Source: Xanthostigma xanthostigma (lineage: Eukaryota > Arthropoda > Insecta > Raphidioptera > Raphidiidae). Taken from it: a stretch of DNA of 64,000 nucleotides. The position numbers and the translations under genes are program-made. Position 1 is the stretch's first letter. Each line of letters opens with the position of its first letter. Location: positions 35,000,001 through 35,064,000 of the forward strand of contig OY754466.1 of the NCBI GenBank assembly GCA_963575645.1, given 5' to 3'. Of this stretch, positions 10,846 through 21,206 are shown piece by piece. The notes under the pieces were generated by a model. It saw only the letters and a program-made list of their open reading frames with translations. It did no database searches and was not told the origin of the DNA.

Positions 10846-11300
10846 AGGCCGCTACACACGAGGCTAGATACGCTGCTAGATTCCTTGCTAGATTTGCCTA
10901 CTGTTTTTCTAGCGCTGGTTTTCTTGATTACTGTTATGTGCTCGCTTCACACGAGACGTTTTTCCAAGCTAGTTTTGTGTATAAATCTGGTGCGCGCGCA
11001 GCGACAGTTCAAATATACACACAAAGCAAAACACGTCTGATGTCTGACTCTGAGCTGAATGACGCCATGTTGTTTGTAAGCGTTTGTTCAAGTCGCCCAC
11101 GTGACAAGATACTGCTTCCTGATTGGTTCTTGCTCATATGTAGCAGCGTGTCTAGCAAGGAAAATAGCCCTTGTTCTAATTTTAAAACCTATCTTGTGAG
11201 CTAGCAGGCGAGCCAGCCATGGCGTCATTTCCCGCTTCGTACCCAGCCTACTAGCCAGCAGAGCTCCAAGAAATGTTTCTAGCCTCGTGTGCAGCGGCCT
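10846..11300. mobile_element. Harbinger-like MITE, opposite internal orientation
   Basis: Same family as 9861-10303 but with the interior inverted: GGTGCGCGCGCAG precedes the CACGTGACAAGATACTG block. Ends are AGGCCGCTACACACGAGG and, from the right, AGGCCGCTGCACACGAGG. The left flank is TAA (10843-10845); the right flank reads AAA or TAA depending on the border chosen. The 88- and 100-codon ORFs here are by-products. Confidence 0.7.
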
Positions 11301-11304
11301 AAAG

Positions 11305-11752
11305 AAAACCAGCGCTAGAAAACTAGTAGTGAAATCTAGCAAGGAACCTAACGGCAAATACAGCCTCGTATGCAACGGACTTATAGACACACGAAAAGTA
11401 AGGTCATTAACGTCTTAGAAAATTACTACCTTAGTTGGAACAAGTATGAGATACCATGGGGATGACGATATATCTTCATTTGTATTAAAACAACCATAAA
11501 AGTTGCAAAAAAGTACATAATCAACAATTGCATTACAATTTTTTTAAGAACGCGTGATATTAAGTTCATTTTAAATTAACATTCGAATTGTCACTGCGCG
11601 CGCACCAAACCCATCTTCAAAGCAAGCTTCAATACACGCATCGTGTGAAGCGAACACATAAAAGCCATCACGAAACCCAGCGCCACAGAACGCTTGAAAC
11701 CTAGCAGCCAAATCTAGCGGCAAAACCAACCTCGTAGGCAGCCAGGACCGTA
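11305..11752. repeat. Two partial end-fragments of the Harbinger-like MITE family
   Basis: About 11305-11386 and 11590-11752 repeat the right-hand part of the family (AAACCAGCGCTAGAAAACTAG-type motif, CTAGCAAGGAACCTA, GCGCGCACC, GTGTGAAGCGA). Neither has a matching left end, so both are truncated relics. About 200 bp of unrelated AT-rich DNA lies between. Confidence 0.6.
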
Positions 11753-12574
11753 ACTAAAACCTCGGGGGCCCCGGGACAAGATGTTAAATTGGGGTCCCCT
11801 ACGTAGAATTTTAAAAGTGCTCTTTTTCAATGGGTTTTTTTACGTACAATCCTGGAGGTAATTTGTAGAAGGGTTCTAAAAAGTTAAAAGCGAGTGTGTA
11901 CACCTTTGAACCCCTAAAAAGTAGGCAACGAAAAGGGGCTCGGCCTTTAAACACTTCCAAATTCTAAAAAAAACATTGATATTAGAAATCGAAATTGAGC
12001 ACCTCATTAGAAGTTTTAAGAACCATGAAATTTTGGAACAATTTTAACATCTTGTATTTTTAAATATAAAGTTAACGTTTGATCTAAAAATATTTTTTTT
12101 TTTATATTTTACATATTATAGTATAATTATTTTCGTTTTCTCTGTTGTATTTTAAAGCCAGAAAAGAGAAAAAAAAACAAAACAAAACGAGAACAACAAA
12201 GCGGATTTAGAGGAAAGCGTATTTCGTTATTAAATAGGTATTGTGTCCAAAATGTTTGTTCTATGTCGAAAACAGGTTTTAAACTTAAAAAATAATTAAT
12301 CGCGTCAAAAGGGCGCTCGGCGTTTCTAATTTATTCTTTGAACGGAACTTTATGTAATTTAGTTTATTATTATTATTCCACGTAAAACAAGATTAATTGA
12401 AAGCATGTAAATATTGTTATAAACAGTTTTTATTACGTAAAGATATACGTCATAGTCGGGTGTTTTATATTATTATGCATGTCTGTTATTGTTTAACAAC
12501 TTTACGGTTATTAAATCTGGAAGAATGAATAATTCTTTGCGATATCGGACCGTTATCGTCTTATCAGAAGATAG
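11753..12574. other. Intergenic DNA with a GC-rich TE-end-like fragment
   Basis: CTCGGGGGCCCCGGGACAAG near 11762 resembles the GGGGCCCC motif of small MITEs such as 2970-3318, but no partner end is visible. The remainder is AT-rich and featureless. Confidence 0.35.
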
Positions 12575-12576
12575 TA

Positions 12577-12774
12577 CAATTGAACCTTGAATATTCAAGA
12601 TGCTCGATTTGTCATTGAATTTTATTAAAATTAATAGTGTTTGAAGTTACACTTCTTTTGGCGCGCTATGAAAGAATGATGAGAATGATTAATGCGGAGT
12701 GCTCGGATAAGTCCGTTGCCTCGAATGACGCGGAGACTCGGTTGATCGAAAGCCGGATAAACGAGATTTTACTG
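12577..12774. mobile_element. pogo/Tigger-like MITE
   Basis: About 198 bp flanked by TA (12575-12576, 12775-12776). The left end is CAATTGAACCTTGAATATTC. The right end read inward is CAGTAAAATCTCGTTTATCC, close to the CAGT-AAACCTCGNTTATCC ends of pogo-type elements. GCTCGGATAAGTCC and GCCGGATAAACG inside are typical of the group. Non-coding. Confidence 0.62.
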
Positions 12775-12776
12775 TA

Positions 12777-13600
12777 CTAACAAAATAAACTAAAATTTGT
12801 TACAACTCGGAAAGCTAAATTATATTCGAATGTTTTGATTGTAAGCATTGCTTGTGAGATTTTCGGGTTTTAAAAGAGAAATTATTCTATAATCATTTTT
12901 TTTTTAATTACAATTTCAGTATAGTCTTAACAATCGACAACAGTCAATATTTAAATTTTATGACCGTTCTTTCATCACGTGAACCTATTTTATCGTTACA
13001 TGAAATAACTCTTATCTCTTTGTGATTCATTGAAATTCACTTTTTCATATTTGCAGATAAATTTGTTAGGAAATACAAAATACGCATACTTTATTTATTA
13101 TAAACTTACCTGTTTATCGTTTAAGACCTTTTCTAAATGATTCTGAGAATTTCGTTGGAACAAACATATTTCAATTGAAACACAATTTATACAGTTTTTT
13201 TATTAATTACCTTATATTAACATATTGAATGAGCTAATTTGCACTTTAAATAACTGTAGTAGCAACGTGTTAACTGGAATTTATTTGTAGGTATTTCCAA
13301 AAAAAAATTTCTACCTAAAAAAATGTCAACCGTCGTGCGATGCCTGGCAGATGTGAAACATAAATTGAAGCGAAATTTATAGTACCTTAATAAATTTTAC
13401 CCTTTTATCTACTTAATTTCGCCCTGCCAACTGACGAAATTCTAGTAATTATAAATATCGCCCTGTACCTAAATTTTGCCCTGTCATGTGGTTGTCGACT
13501 GTAACAAAAACCAAGTTACAATTTCACGTATAGACAAAGCAAGCATCACACGTTGTCATTGAACGAAATACTACTCACTAAATTTCGCCCTGTTATCAAC
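12777..13600. other. Intergenic DNA with repeated TTCGCCCTG strings
   Basis: No gene. Four occurrences of a (T)TCGCCCTG or TTGCCCTG string at about 13420, 13459, 13486 and 13583 hint at an old degenerate tandem repeat; periodicity is irregular. Confidence 0.35.
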
Positions 13601-13603
13601 TAA

Positions 13604-13997
13604 AGCCATGTTTAATTCAACGCTGGCTTCGAGGCTTCAAATGATGTCACTGCCTTTTAAATTTTAAAATTAGAACGGGGGGCTATTTTATTGCTTGGTC
13701 CCCTGCTTGTTCTGAGCAAGAACCAATTAGGAAACAGTATTTTGTCACGTGGGCGGCATGAACAAACGCCCAAAACAAACAAACACTGTGTGTTCTGTTC
13801 ACAGACAATAAATGTCTACTTTTGTTATCGTTCTATCACTGTGCGCGCACTGAACCTACCTACAAAGCAAGCTTGAAAAGACGTCCCGTGTGAAGCGAGC
13901 ACATAAAACCAATCAAGAAAACTAGCGCTAGAAAACTAGTTGTCAAATTTATATAGCAAGGAATCTAGCGGCAAATCTAGCCTATGTGCAGCGACCC
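13604..13997. mobile_element. Degenerate Harbinger-like MITE
   Basis: It carries the family interior (AAAATTAGAACGGGG, GAGCAAGAACCAATTAGG, CACGTGGGCGG, TGTGCGCGCACTG, GTGTGAAGCGAGCACATAA). TAA lies at both borders (13601-13603, 13998-14000). The left end has decayed relative to the copy at 9861. Confidence 0.62.
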
Positions 13998-14118
13998 TAA
14001 CGTCTTTCCATAAAACGTTGTCCCATAAAAGTGTCAATTTGTGACAATTACGAGTGGTTATCCATTAAGTGGCACTCTAGCCGAATATTTTAATATTGGC
14101 TTGTACAATCTAAAGCTA

Positions 14119-14385
14119 TCTAAACTTACTAATACGTATTATAAAGAGAGAGTGCGAATTTTGTTAGTTTGTAGGTATGTAAGGATTAATCTCCGGAACC
14201 GTTGCACCTATTTGAAAAATCTTTCACCATTATATAACATGAACCTTTAGGATGGACATAGGCTATATGTTTATGTATATTAACGCTTTAAAATAAAAGT
14301 TATTGTCGTGGAGACCAATTTTGCAACGTTAGTCGACGAAAAAATGGTGGAAATCTACAAATTCGGGCGAAGCCGGACCGGGCCA
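14119..14385 (+). mobile_element. Helitron-like remnant
   Basis: It starts TCTAAACTTACTAATACG after an A, as Helitrons do. It continues with TTAGTTTGTAGGTATGTAAGG and ACATAGGCTATATG, phrases common in insect Helitrons. It ends near CGGGCGAAGCCGGACCGGGC, where the normal terminal CTAGT has been lost. A ~40-bp piece (GTCGACGAAAAAATGGTGG region) recurs at about 35928-35968. Confidence 0.6.
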
Positions 14386-14953
14386 TTATAAATAATAGAT
14401 TGAAAAGCACACATTAATCAATAATAATAATTAGTCTATGATCATTTTATAAACAGATGCAATTTCGATATTTGATTTTACTAATATCCATTACGTCATG
14501 TTAAAACTTAAATATATAATTCATAGCAACAATTAATTATAAAGCTATTGACATAGATAAATGTAGTTATTTATTCTGTTATAATTTAAATCGATGTTTT
14601 AAATTTAAAACACCGTCAAATTGGCTTAATCTTGCCCACTTCAATAATCAGTAACCATTCGAAGATTTGTAATAAATTATACAGCAGTGTTAATTATTAC
14701 CTTTAGACATGTGTTTAGACACATCTACGTAAAGTCAACGTATTTGGCTCGAAATTTATTCAATTTAAAATTTACAAATGCGTCCGTAAATATTTGGCTT
14801 TCAAACTGCGTCCAGATGAATAAAATACGTTTTCACAGCATTCTTGTCAATTATGACGTTTCTTCAAATAGCCCAGTAACATAAAGAGTGTTAACAATTT
14901 GTTAAATAAACATGACGTTATTTATAAATGCCTCAATAACATATATTTATAGG
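14386..14953. other. Intergenic DNA, nothing recognised
   Basis: AT-rich; the 65-codon ORF at 14687-14884 has no recognisable feature and is not called. Confidence 0.35.
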
Positions 14954-14955
14954 TA

Positions 14956-15085
14956 CAGTAGAACCTCTTTAAGTTGAACCTCGATAAGTTTAAAACCTCC
15001 AAAACTCGAAATAATGTTTTGTTCCCTTCCCTTCATGCCCCAAATTCTCCATTACTCGAAATCTCAATCCTCTATAGGTCGGAAT
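14956..15085 (+). mobile_element. pogo/Tigger-like end fragment
   Basis: It begins CAGTAGAACCTCTTTAAGTT after a TA (14954-14955), followed by AACCTCGATAAGT and ACTCGAAAT motifs typical of pogo-type termini. I do not see a matching right end. Confidence 0.5.
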
Positions 15086-15397
15086 AATCAGTGTGTCCCT
15101 CCAAAATTATAGTTAGAATGAAACTATTGGAGATAGGTTCGTTTTTACAAGTTTTTATTTATTTTTTAATTTGTATCTATGTTTGTTTGTTTATGCCAAA
15201 TCTTGGAAGCTTAATTATAACCACTTCCTCTTATCCTACTGAGTTGAATTTTTACATATTGTTTCAGTTCCGATTCCAATGCATTTTAGTGAAAATAAAA
15301 AATGAAATTATAATAGTAAAAAAAAACATTTATAACACAAACTTTTATTAAATGCTCTAAAAAAAAGGGTAAATATACATTTTCGCGGTCACCTGGT

Positions 15398-15926
15398 TTT
15401 TTGGCTCTAGAAAATCGAAAAATAGATGGATTTCAATGATCTCGGTCTCAAAAAGTTCCATTTTACGGCGGATTTATGAAAAAAATTAGTTCACCCCGGA
15501 ATTACAATTCGCATACCCGTTTATCGTTCACCCCGGAATTGTTTTTTTAAAAACTCCACATTTGCCCCTTCCCGTTTCACTGCGAGACAATTCGCATACC
15601 CCTTTATCGTTCAGCCCGGAATTACAATTCGCATACCCCTTTTATTAACTTTTTTGAAATTTTTTTTTTTTCAAAATATTCATTTTTTTATATAGATTGC
15701 GAAAAAAAATATACGAACTTGATTCCACGACGTCAGAAACAGTTATAAAGGATTATATGTAGAAAGTCAATTTTTTTTTTGCATTAAAGTCATGAAACTG
15801 TGAGAAATATTGATTTTTTCAATTTTCGTATTTTTTTCCATAAATCCGCCATAAAAACGAAGATTTAAAAAAAAAATTCATGGAAATCGGATGATTTTTC
15901 GATTTTCTAGAGCCAAATATTGCTTT
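15398..15926. repeat. Inverted repeat enclosing short tandem repeats, upstream of LINE ORF1
   Basis: TTGGCTCTAGAAAATCGAAA (15402-15421) is inverted at about 15900-15922, and ACGGCGGATTTATG recurs as CATAAATCCGCC near 15840. Between them are repeated strings GTTCACCCCGGAATT (15489, 15526, variant at 15610) and AATTCGCATACCC (15507, 15590, 15627). This could be the LINE 5' UTR, whose tandem repeats often hold the promoter, or a separate MITE. Confidence 0.5.
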
Positions 15927-16167
15927 TGTTATGATTGTGAACGGACGTGTTTCTAGATCTCTCGTGCATTTTGCTTATAAAGTAATATTATATGTGGTTA
16001 ATAACAAAAAAATAAAAATTTATAAACAAGAAATTTAGGATCACTTGCTATATGTGTGTGTGTGAACGAAAATCTACTAAATGAGGTGGAAAATGGTGAA
16101 AACATAATTAAATTAGGTGCATTGTCCTTAAATTTCACTCAAACCAATGCCAGTTTCAATCTAATGT

Positions 16168-17136
16168 ATGTGCAGTACTCAAACAATGGTTAATTGTAAT
16201 CGATGTGATCAAAACGTAATTGTAGGAGAAAACATACAGTGTTCTGAATGTAAAAAAACTTATGATTTCTCGTGTGCTGGCTTTACTGAAACAAATTTTC
16301 GCAAACTAAGTTCTTCTAATAAATCAAGCTGGAAGTGTCCAAACTGTCATTATTATACTAGATCTACGCGTAAAAATAGTGTTTCGGAGATTCCAACTGA
16401 TTCTGATTCAAAGATGATTACTTTAGAGCAACTAAACTCAGTACTTAGTAAACAAATGGATCTGCTTGAAAATAAGCTAACAAAAATTATTGACGATAAA
16501 GTCAAAACAATTATTCAAGAATCGATTTTTATGGAAAACAAAAAATATGATGAACTTATACAAAAAATAGATAGCATTCAATTAATCAGTAAAAATGTCG
16601 AAGAACTAAAAACAGAAATAAGCAAGCAGTCCAATGAAATTAATAATTTAAGCGAAAGGTTGGCAAGACAAGAACAATATACACGAAGGAATCAATTAGA
16701 GATAAGCGAATTTCCGACCCAAGAAAACGAAAAAAGTGTGGTAGATGTTGTCGTGAAAGTTGCTGCTGCAGTTGGTGTCCAAATTACCTCAGATAACATT
16801 GAAATTGCTCACAGGGTTAGAACCCGGCGCAAGAGTGGCATTGAACCCATCATTGTTTCATTTTTTGATCGCAAGGTACGTGATCTCATATACAGCAAAC
16901 GATACATTGTGGTGCAACGCGATGAGATAGGAGGATTTGGCCAAAATCGTATATACATCAACGAGCCCATGTGTTCCTACTACCGACGTCTTTTATATGA
17001 AACTAAAGTATATGCCAAGCAAAGAAACTATAAATTTGTGTGGTTTAAAAATAACAAAGTGCTTGTGCGTAAATCGGAATCTGATATGGCAATTACAGTT
17101 TCAAATATCAGTGAGATTTCTGAAAAAATTAAATAA
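16168..17136 (+). CDS. LINE ORF1 protein: PHD-type finger, coiled coil, FP-like C-terminal domain
   Basis: This is a 322-residue nucleic-acid-binding ORF1 protein, expected to coat LINE RNA and act as chaperone in the ribonucleoprotein. Residues 10-60 hold a PHD-like zinc finger: C10, C13, C25, C28, C36, W55, C57, C60. Residue 33 is Asp (TYDFSC) where the family normally has the His ligand, so the second zinc site may be altered. Residues about 85-170 are heptad-rich (coiled coil, probable oligomerisation). They lead into RRNQLEISEFP and a domain resembling the baculovirus FP-like region common in insect LINE ORF1s (IEIAHRVRTRRKSG, YINEPMC). I used the first Met; Met7 is an alternative. ORF2 follows 592 nt downstream in the same orientation. 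Confidence 0.85.
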   Translation: MCSTQTMVNCNRCDQNVIVGENIQCSECKKTYDFSCAGFTETNFRKLSSSNKSSWKCPNCHYYTRSTRKNSVSEIPTDSDSKMITLEQLNSVLSKQMDLLENKLTKIIDDKVKTIIQESIFMENKKYDELIQKIDSIQLISKNVEELKTEISKQSNEINNLSERLARQEQYTRRNQLEISEFPTQENEKSVVDVVVKVAAAVGVQITSDNIEIAHRVRTRRKSGIEPIIVSFFDRKVRDLIYSKRYIVVQRDEIGGFGQNRIYINEPMCSYYRRLLYETKVYAKQRNYKFVWFKNNKVLVRKSESDMAITVSNISEISEKIK

Positions 17137-17728
17137 TAAAAAACTAAGAATTATCTATGAAATAAATGACCACCGTTGTAGAACTACTGATCTGGCTAAT
17201 CAGTGACAAATCTTGTTAAACTAAATCTAACATGATTCTTTTTTTCCCCTACATTTGAACAGATAATGTTTCGATTAATGATTGTAATTTTAATTTACAT
17301 TTGTGACTATTGGCTAGAAAATAAAATTTAAATAAAATTCACACCATATGGAAAAAAAAATAATAATAATGTCTACATAAATAATATTATGTCTCTAAAA
17401 TATAATATTAGATACTTATGCATCTCGATTTTAGAGGTAATGCTTCTTGATTTAATTTTGTTTTCACCCGGATTCTTCTCATTTTTCTGATTATTATTAT
17501 TTTTTTCTTTTTGTTTTCTCTCTCAGACTAAACTTAGTATAAATACTTTTCTTTTCTTTTTTATCAACTATTTTCTATTAATAGGTATCTATTATATTTC
17601 TTTGCTTTAATTTCTTTTTTATTTACATATACACACTAAAAACATCAAACACACACATACACATTTTATTCATACATTTTTCTCTTCATTAGTGCACTGT
17701 CTACAATCTCAAATACATATAGGTAAAT
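17137..17728 (+). other. Long inter-ORF spacer of the LINE
   Basis: There are 592 nt between the ORF1 stop and the first Met of ORF2. The spacer is AT-rich with stops in all frames, and no coding potential was seen. Most Jockey-type elements have overlapping or closely spaced ORFs, so this length is unusual. The last 100 nt are pyrimidine- and ACAC-rich. Confidence 0.6.
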
Positions 17729-20704
17729 ATGGAACAACTTATGGAAGAAATACACCTTACTAATAACATCCCAAACATCGTTACCAATGATGCCGGAATT
17801 ATACAGTCTTTAAATTCCAGCCAGAATTTCTCAGTAATCAGTTTGAATATACGAAGCATAAATAAAAATTTCGACGAGTTTGTAATCCTCTTAGCAACGT
17901 TAGCGGTAAGTTTTGACATTATAATTTTGACTGAATGCTGGCTAAACGATACGTATATACCGAAAAAAATCACGAAATACGTCAGCATTCAGACAAAATT
18001 ACATCTAAACCAAAATGACGGTATAGTTGTTTATATAAGAGAAGACTTAAACTTCACGTATTCAGAAATTTCAATAGTACAAGCAAACTACCTAAAAATC
18101 ATTATTGATAATAAACTTTCAATACTAGCAATATATAGATCCCCATCTCATAGAGATATTCTTCCCTTCCTAGACGATCTAAGGACAACTGTCGACTCGT
18201 TACAAGGTCATGAAATAATACTTGCTGGTGATATAAACATTAACATTCTTGATAGAAATAAGCATCCGCAAGCTGATCATTATTTAGATCTACTAGCAGA
18301 AAATAACTTGAAACCGGCCATTACGAAACCTACCAGAATATCTGAAGATACCGAAACGTGCATCGATCATATAATGTTAAGAAGTAATAGAAATGCACAA
18401 GCGGCCGTCTATGAGTCCACAATCACAGACCACTATACTACAATACTATTCTTAGAGCAATCTTCACCAAATACTAAAAACAAGCCACTACATAAAATAA
18501 AACAATTTATCAATTATGAACATTTGAACACTTCACTAGAACAGGAAACATGGCATAACACAATAAATACACAAAATATTGACACATCAACACAACACTT
18601 TGTAACAACGCTACAATCACACATCACATTATCGACACAAACACGAACGCTTAAACACAAACAAATTATATTAAAAAAATGGATTACACCCGGTATACTA
18701 CGTTCAATACATAAAAGAAACAAATTGCATCAACAAGTTAAAAGATTCCCAAACAACACTGAATTGAAAAATTATTACAAACGTTATAAAAATATATGCA
18801 GTAATCTTATAAAATTAAATAAAATACAATACTACACTACAGAAATAAACAAGAACACTGGCGACGCTCAAAAAACATGGAAAACAATAAAAGACATATC
18901 AAATCAAAACACAAATACAACACAAAATATAAACACAATACATACTACAAATGACATTACAATAAATGCAAAAAAAGATCCAAAGACGGCCGCGAATGCA
19001 TTTAACGATCACTTCATTGACATAGGAAAACAATTATCAGTACGTATTCTTGAAAAGTTAAATGCGACAGAAGATGATCTTGCCAAAAATATTAGGTCTT
19101 CCTTTCCATGCCCAACACATTCCATGTTCCTTACTCCCGTCACTAACCAGGAAATTGCTAAACTTATAGACAATTTAAAAACAAACAGTAGTCCAGGACC
19201 AGACAAAATTACATCTGATATACTTAAGAAAATTAAAAACCATATTACAAAACCATTGACGTATATAATTAACTTAAGTATATCACAAGGACAAGTACCT
19301 AACCATTTCAAAACAGCTGTAGTATGTCCAATTTATAAAACCGGTGACAAGACTGAACTGACTAATTACAGACCAATATCTTTACTTAATACAGTTAGCA
19401 AATTATTAGAACAGACTATAAAAAAACGACTTATGAACTTCTTGGACCAAAACCATATGCTCTCGACAAACCAATACGGCTTTAGACAAGGACGAAGCAC
19501 TGAAGACGCTCTAATACGCTTGACAAATAACATAGTGACCGACCTAAATGAGGACAAAAAGAGTTTAGCAATATTCCTGGACCTGGCCAAGGCTTTTGAC
19601 ACAGTGTCCCATAAAATTCTACTTCAAAAATTATATAATATTGGAATACGCGGGGTGGTACTACGGTGGTTTGAGAGCTATCTCTCTAGCAGAACACAGG
19701 TTTCAAAAGTAAATTCAGTACTCAGCAAAGAAAAATACGTTGCTTTTGGAGTCCCACAGGGTACAGTCTTGGGACCAATCCTATTTCTAATATATATTAA
19801 CGACCTCTGTAATATGTCCTTTGATGGTACTGTTGTATCCTTTGCTGATGATACTGTGCTTTATTTTACTGGAGAAACCTGGAACGAGACTGTAACTAAA
19901 GCGGAAGCTGGCATGAATAAGGTATATGACTGGTTAACTAACAATTTACTGACATTAAATGCAAAAAAGACTAAATATATGACTTTCAGCCCGACAGCCC
20001 ATGGACAACCAGAAAATACGACTATAACGATACATACCTGTAAACAGAACAGACAAACATGTGATTGTATACCACTAAATAGAGTTGACTGCATAAAGTA
20101 CTTAGGGGTATACATAGACAACAAATTAAAAATGACTAATCATGTACAAGAACTGACAAAACGATTACGAAAACTAATATATCCCTTCTTGACTTTAAGA
20201 CAGATATTAAATAACCGACTCTTGAAAAACGTTTACTATGCTTTATGTCAGTCTTTGCTTAGTTACGGAATTGCGGCTTGGGGAGGTATCTACAAATCTA
20301 CTTTAGTTCCGCTTAAAAATACAATGAAGCTGCTTATCCGTATTATATTAAAAAAACCTCCCCTATTCCCTTCCGTGGAATTGTTCAAAGAATTTAACGT
20401 ACTGCAAATCGAACAACTCTATGCTAGAACAATTCTATCCTTCTATCATCATCACTCTGAAATCCAAACTTCTGTCAGTCATCCATATCCTACAAGGTGG
20501 AAAAACCATCATCCTGTACAAATTCCAAAAATGTCAAAAACCTTTGGCCAGAGACATATAGTGTTCCTTGCTCCAAAATTATACAACCATTTACCCCATG
20601 AAATGAAAGTTATTAGCAATAAAAAAAAATTCAAAGCTAGAGTAACAAACTGGTTGCTGACCAATTCAGATGCCAAAGTTGTATTTCAAATCCTATCTGC
20701 CTAG
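17729..20704 (+). CDS. LINE ORF2 polyprotein: APE endonuclease and reverse transcriptase
   Basis: This 991-residue protein nicks target DNA and reverse-transcribes the LINE RNA from the 3' tail. The endonuclease occupies about residues 34-250: SLNIRSIN (38-45), TECWLND, a GDININ motif around D168, and CIDHIMLRS and TDHYT near its end. The RT core holds SSPGPDKI, NYRPISLL, QYGFRQGRSTEDAL, FLDLAKAFD from residue 616 (motif A, D618), GVPQGTVLGP from 674, FADD at 705-708 (catalytic Asp pair) and YLGVYID. The C-terminus carries YPTRWKNHHPVQIP and LAPKLYNHLP, normal for the group. All catalytic motifs are present with no stop or frameshift. No RNase H domain is evident. The Met at 17729 is the first in frame. 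Confidence 0.93.
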   Translation: MEQLMEEIHLTNNIPNIVTNDAGIIQSLNSSQNFSVISLNIRSINKNFDEFVILLATLAVSFDIIILTECWLNDTYIPKKITKYVSIQTKLHLNQNDGIVVYIREDLNFTYSEISIVQANYLKIIIDNKLSILAIYRSPSHRDILPFLDDLRTTVDSLQGHEIILAGDININILDRNKHPQADHYLDLLAENNLKPAITKPTRISEDTETCIDHIMLRSNRNAQAAVYESTITDHYTTILFLEQSSPNTKNKPLHKIKQFINYEHLNTSLEQETWHNTINTQNIDTSTQHFVTTLQSHITLSTQTRTLKHKQIILKKWITPGILRSIHKRNKLHQQVKRFPNNTELKNYYKRYKNICSNLIKLNKIQYYTTEINKNTGDAQKTWKTIKDISNQNTNTTQNINTIHTTNDITINAKKDPKTAANAFNDHFIDIGKQLSVRILEKLNATEDDLAKNIRSSFPCPTHSMFLTPVTNQEIAKLIDNLKTNSSPGPDKITSDILKKIKNHITKPLTYIINLSISQGQVPNHFKTAVVCPIYKTGDKTELTNYRPISLLNTVSKLLEQTIKKRLMNFLDQNHMLSTNQYGFRQGRSTEDALIRLTNNIVTDLNEDKKSLAIFLDLAKAFDTVSHKILLQKLYNIGIRGVVLRWFESYLSSRTQVSKVNSVLSKEKYVAFGVPQGTVLGPILFLIYINDLCNMSFDGTVVSFADDTVLYFTGETWNETVTKAEAGMNKVYDWLTNNLLTLNAKKTKYMTFSPTAHGQPENTTITIHTCKQNRQTCDCIPLNRVDCIKYLGVYIDNKLKMTNHVQELTKRLRKLIYPFLTLRQILNNRLLKNVYYALCQSLLSYGIAAWGGIYKSTLVPLKNTMKLLIRIILKKPPLFPSVELFKEFNVLQIEQLYARTILSFYHHHSEIQTSVSHPYPTRWKNHHPVQIPKMSKTFGQRHIVFLAPKLYNHLPHEMKVISNKKKFKARVTNWLLTNSDAKVVFQILSA

Positions 20705-20998
20705 TATGACAGTATACGCACTTCACACACACACACATACACACAATCACACACACATGCACACGCGCACACACACACACACACACCAATTCACGCACGC
20801 GCACTCGTTTTTTTCTGTTGTTAATTTTTTATTTCCTTTTAAAATAAGCACGTCTTCAGAATATTTTTGGACTCCTGCCCTAGCACTGGTCATCCAAGTT
20901 GGGCAGGATATCCTCTATGTAATAACATATTATAGAAATTGTATATTTTTTTTATTGAGGAAATAAATAAATAAAAAAAAAAAAAAAAAAAAAAAAAA
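20705..20998 (+). repeat. LINE 3' UTR with CA microsatellite and poly(A) tail
   Basis: It includes a (CA)n tract at about 20724-20788 and a possible stem (CTCCTGCCCTAGCACTGG...CAAGTTGGGCAGGA at 20871-20910). It ends in AAATAAATAAATA plus about 25 A at 20960-20998. The unknown LINE RT would start cDNA synthesis from this tail. The 98-codon ORF through the CA tract is an artefact. Confidence 0.8.
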
Positions 20999-21033
20999 CC
21001 AGGTGACCGCGAAAGTGTATATTTACCAAAAAA

Positions 21034-21206
21034 AGAATATAAACTTTAAATTAAATCAAGTTCAACCATTTATATAAAAGCTTGCCGCGAGATGTTCCTG
21101 TGTAAATTCTATGCATTATATCTTTCATAAAATAAATTTACACAGGAAAATCTTGCGACAAGCTTTTATATAAATGGTTGAACTTGATTTAATTTAAAGT
21201 TTACTT
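21034..21206. repeat. Long hairpin (MITE-like)
   Basis: Arms of roughly 75 bp (ATAAACTTTAAATTAAATCA...ACAGGAA-type) flank a ~30-bp loop at about 21105-21130. TATATAAAAGCTTG is mirrored as CAAGCTTTTATATA. It lies inside the right arm of the palindrome that contains the LINE. Non-coding. Confidence 0.75.

Larger units (their letters stand above)
15927..20998 (+). mobile_element. CR1/Jockey-group non-LTR retrotransposon, apparently full length
   Basis: Two uninterrupted ORFs in LINE order are present: ORF1 at 16168-17136 and ORF2 at 17729-20704. A 3' UTR with a CA microsatellite and an AAATAAATAAATA-poly(A) tail ending at 20998 follows. The 5' boundary is uncertain (15.4-15.93 kb). I see no target duplication; the flanks are arms of an older palindrome. 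APE-type endonuclease, RT and PHD-finger ORF1 place it in the Jockey superfamily near CR1, but clade needs phylogeny. Lack of stops suggests a young, perhaps still competent copy. Confidence 0.85.

Noticed and set aside
15489-15645. CRISPR-like or satellite array
   Set aside because: Only about three imperfect units without regular spacing, in a eukaryotic context; more likely LINE 5' UTR or MITE interior.
16937-17206. 89-codon ORF overlapping LINE ORF1
   Set aside because: Shadow of ORF1 in another frame; no LINE-like motif.
20670-20966. 98-codon ORF through the CA repeat
   Set aside because: Low-complexity translation of the LINE 3' UTR microsatellite, out of frame with ORF2.
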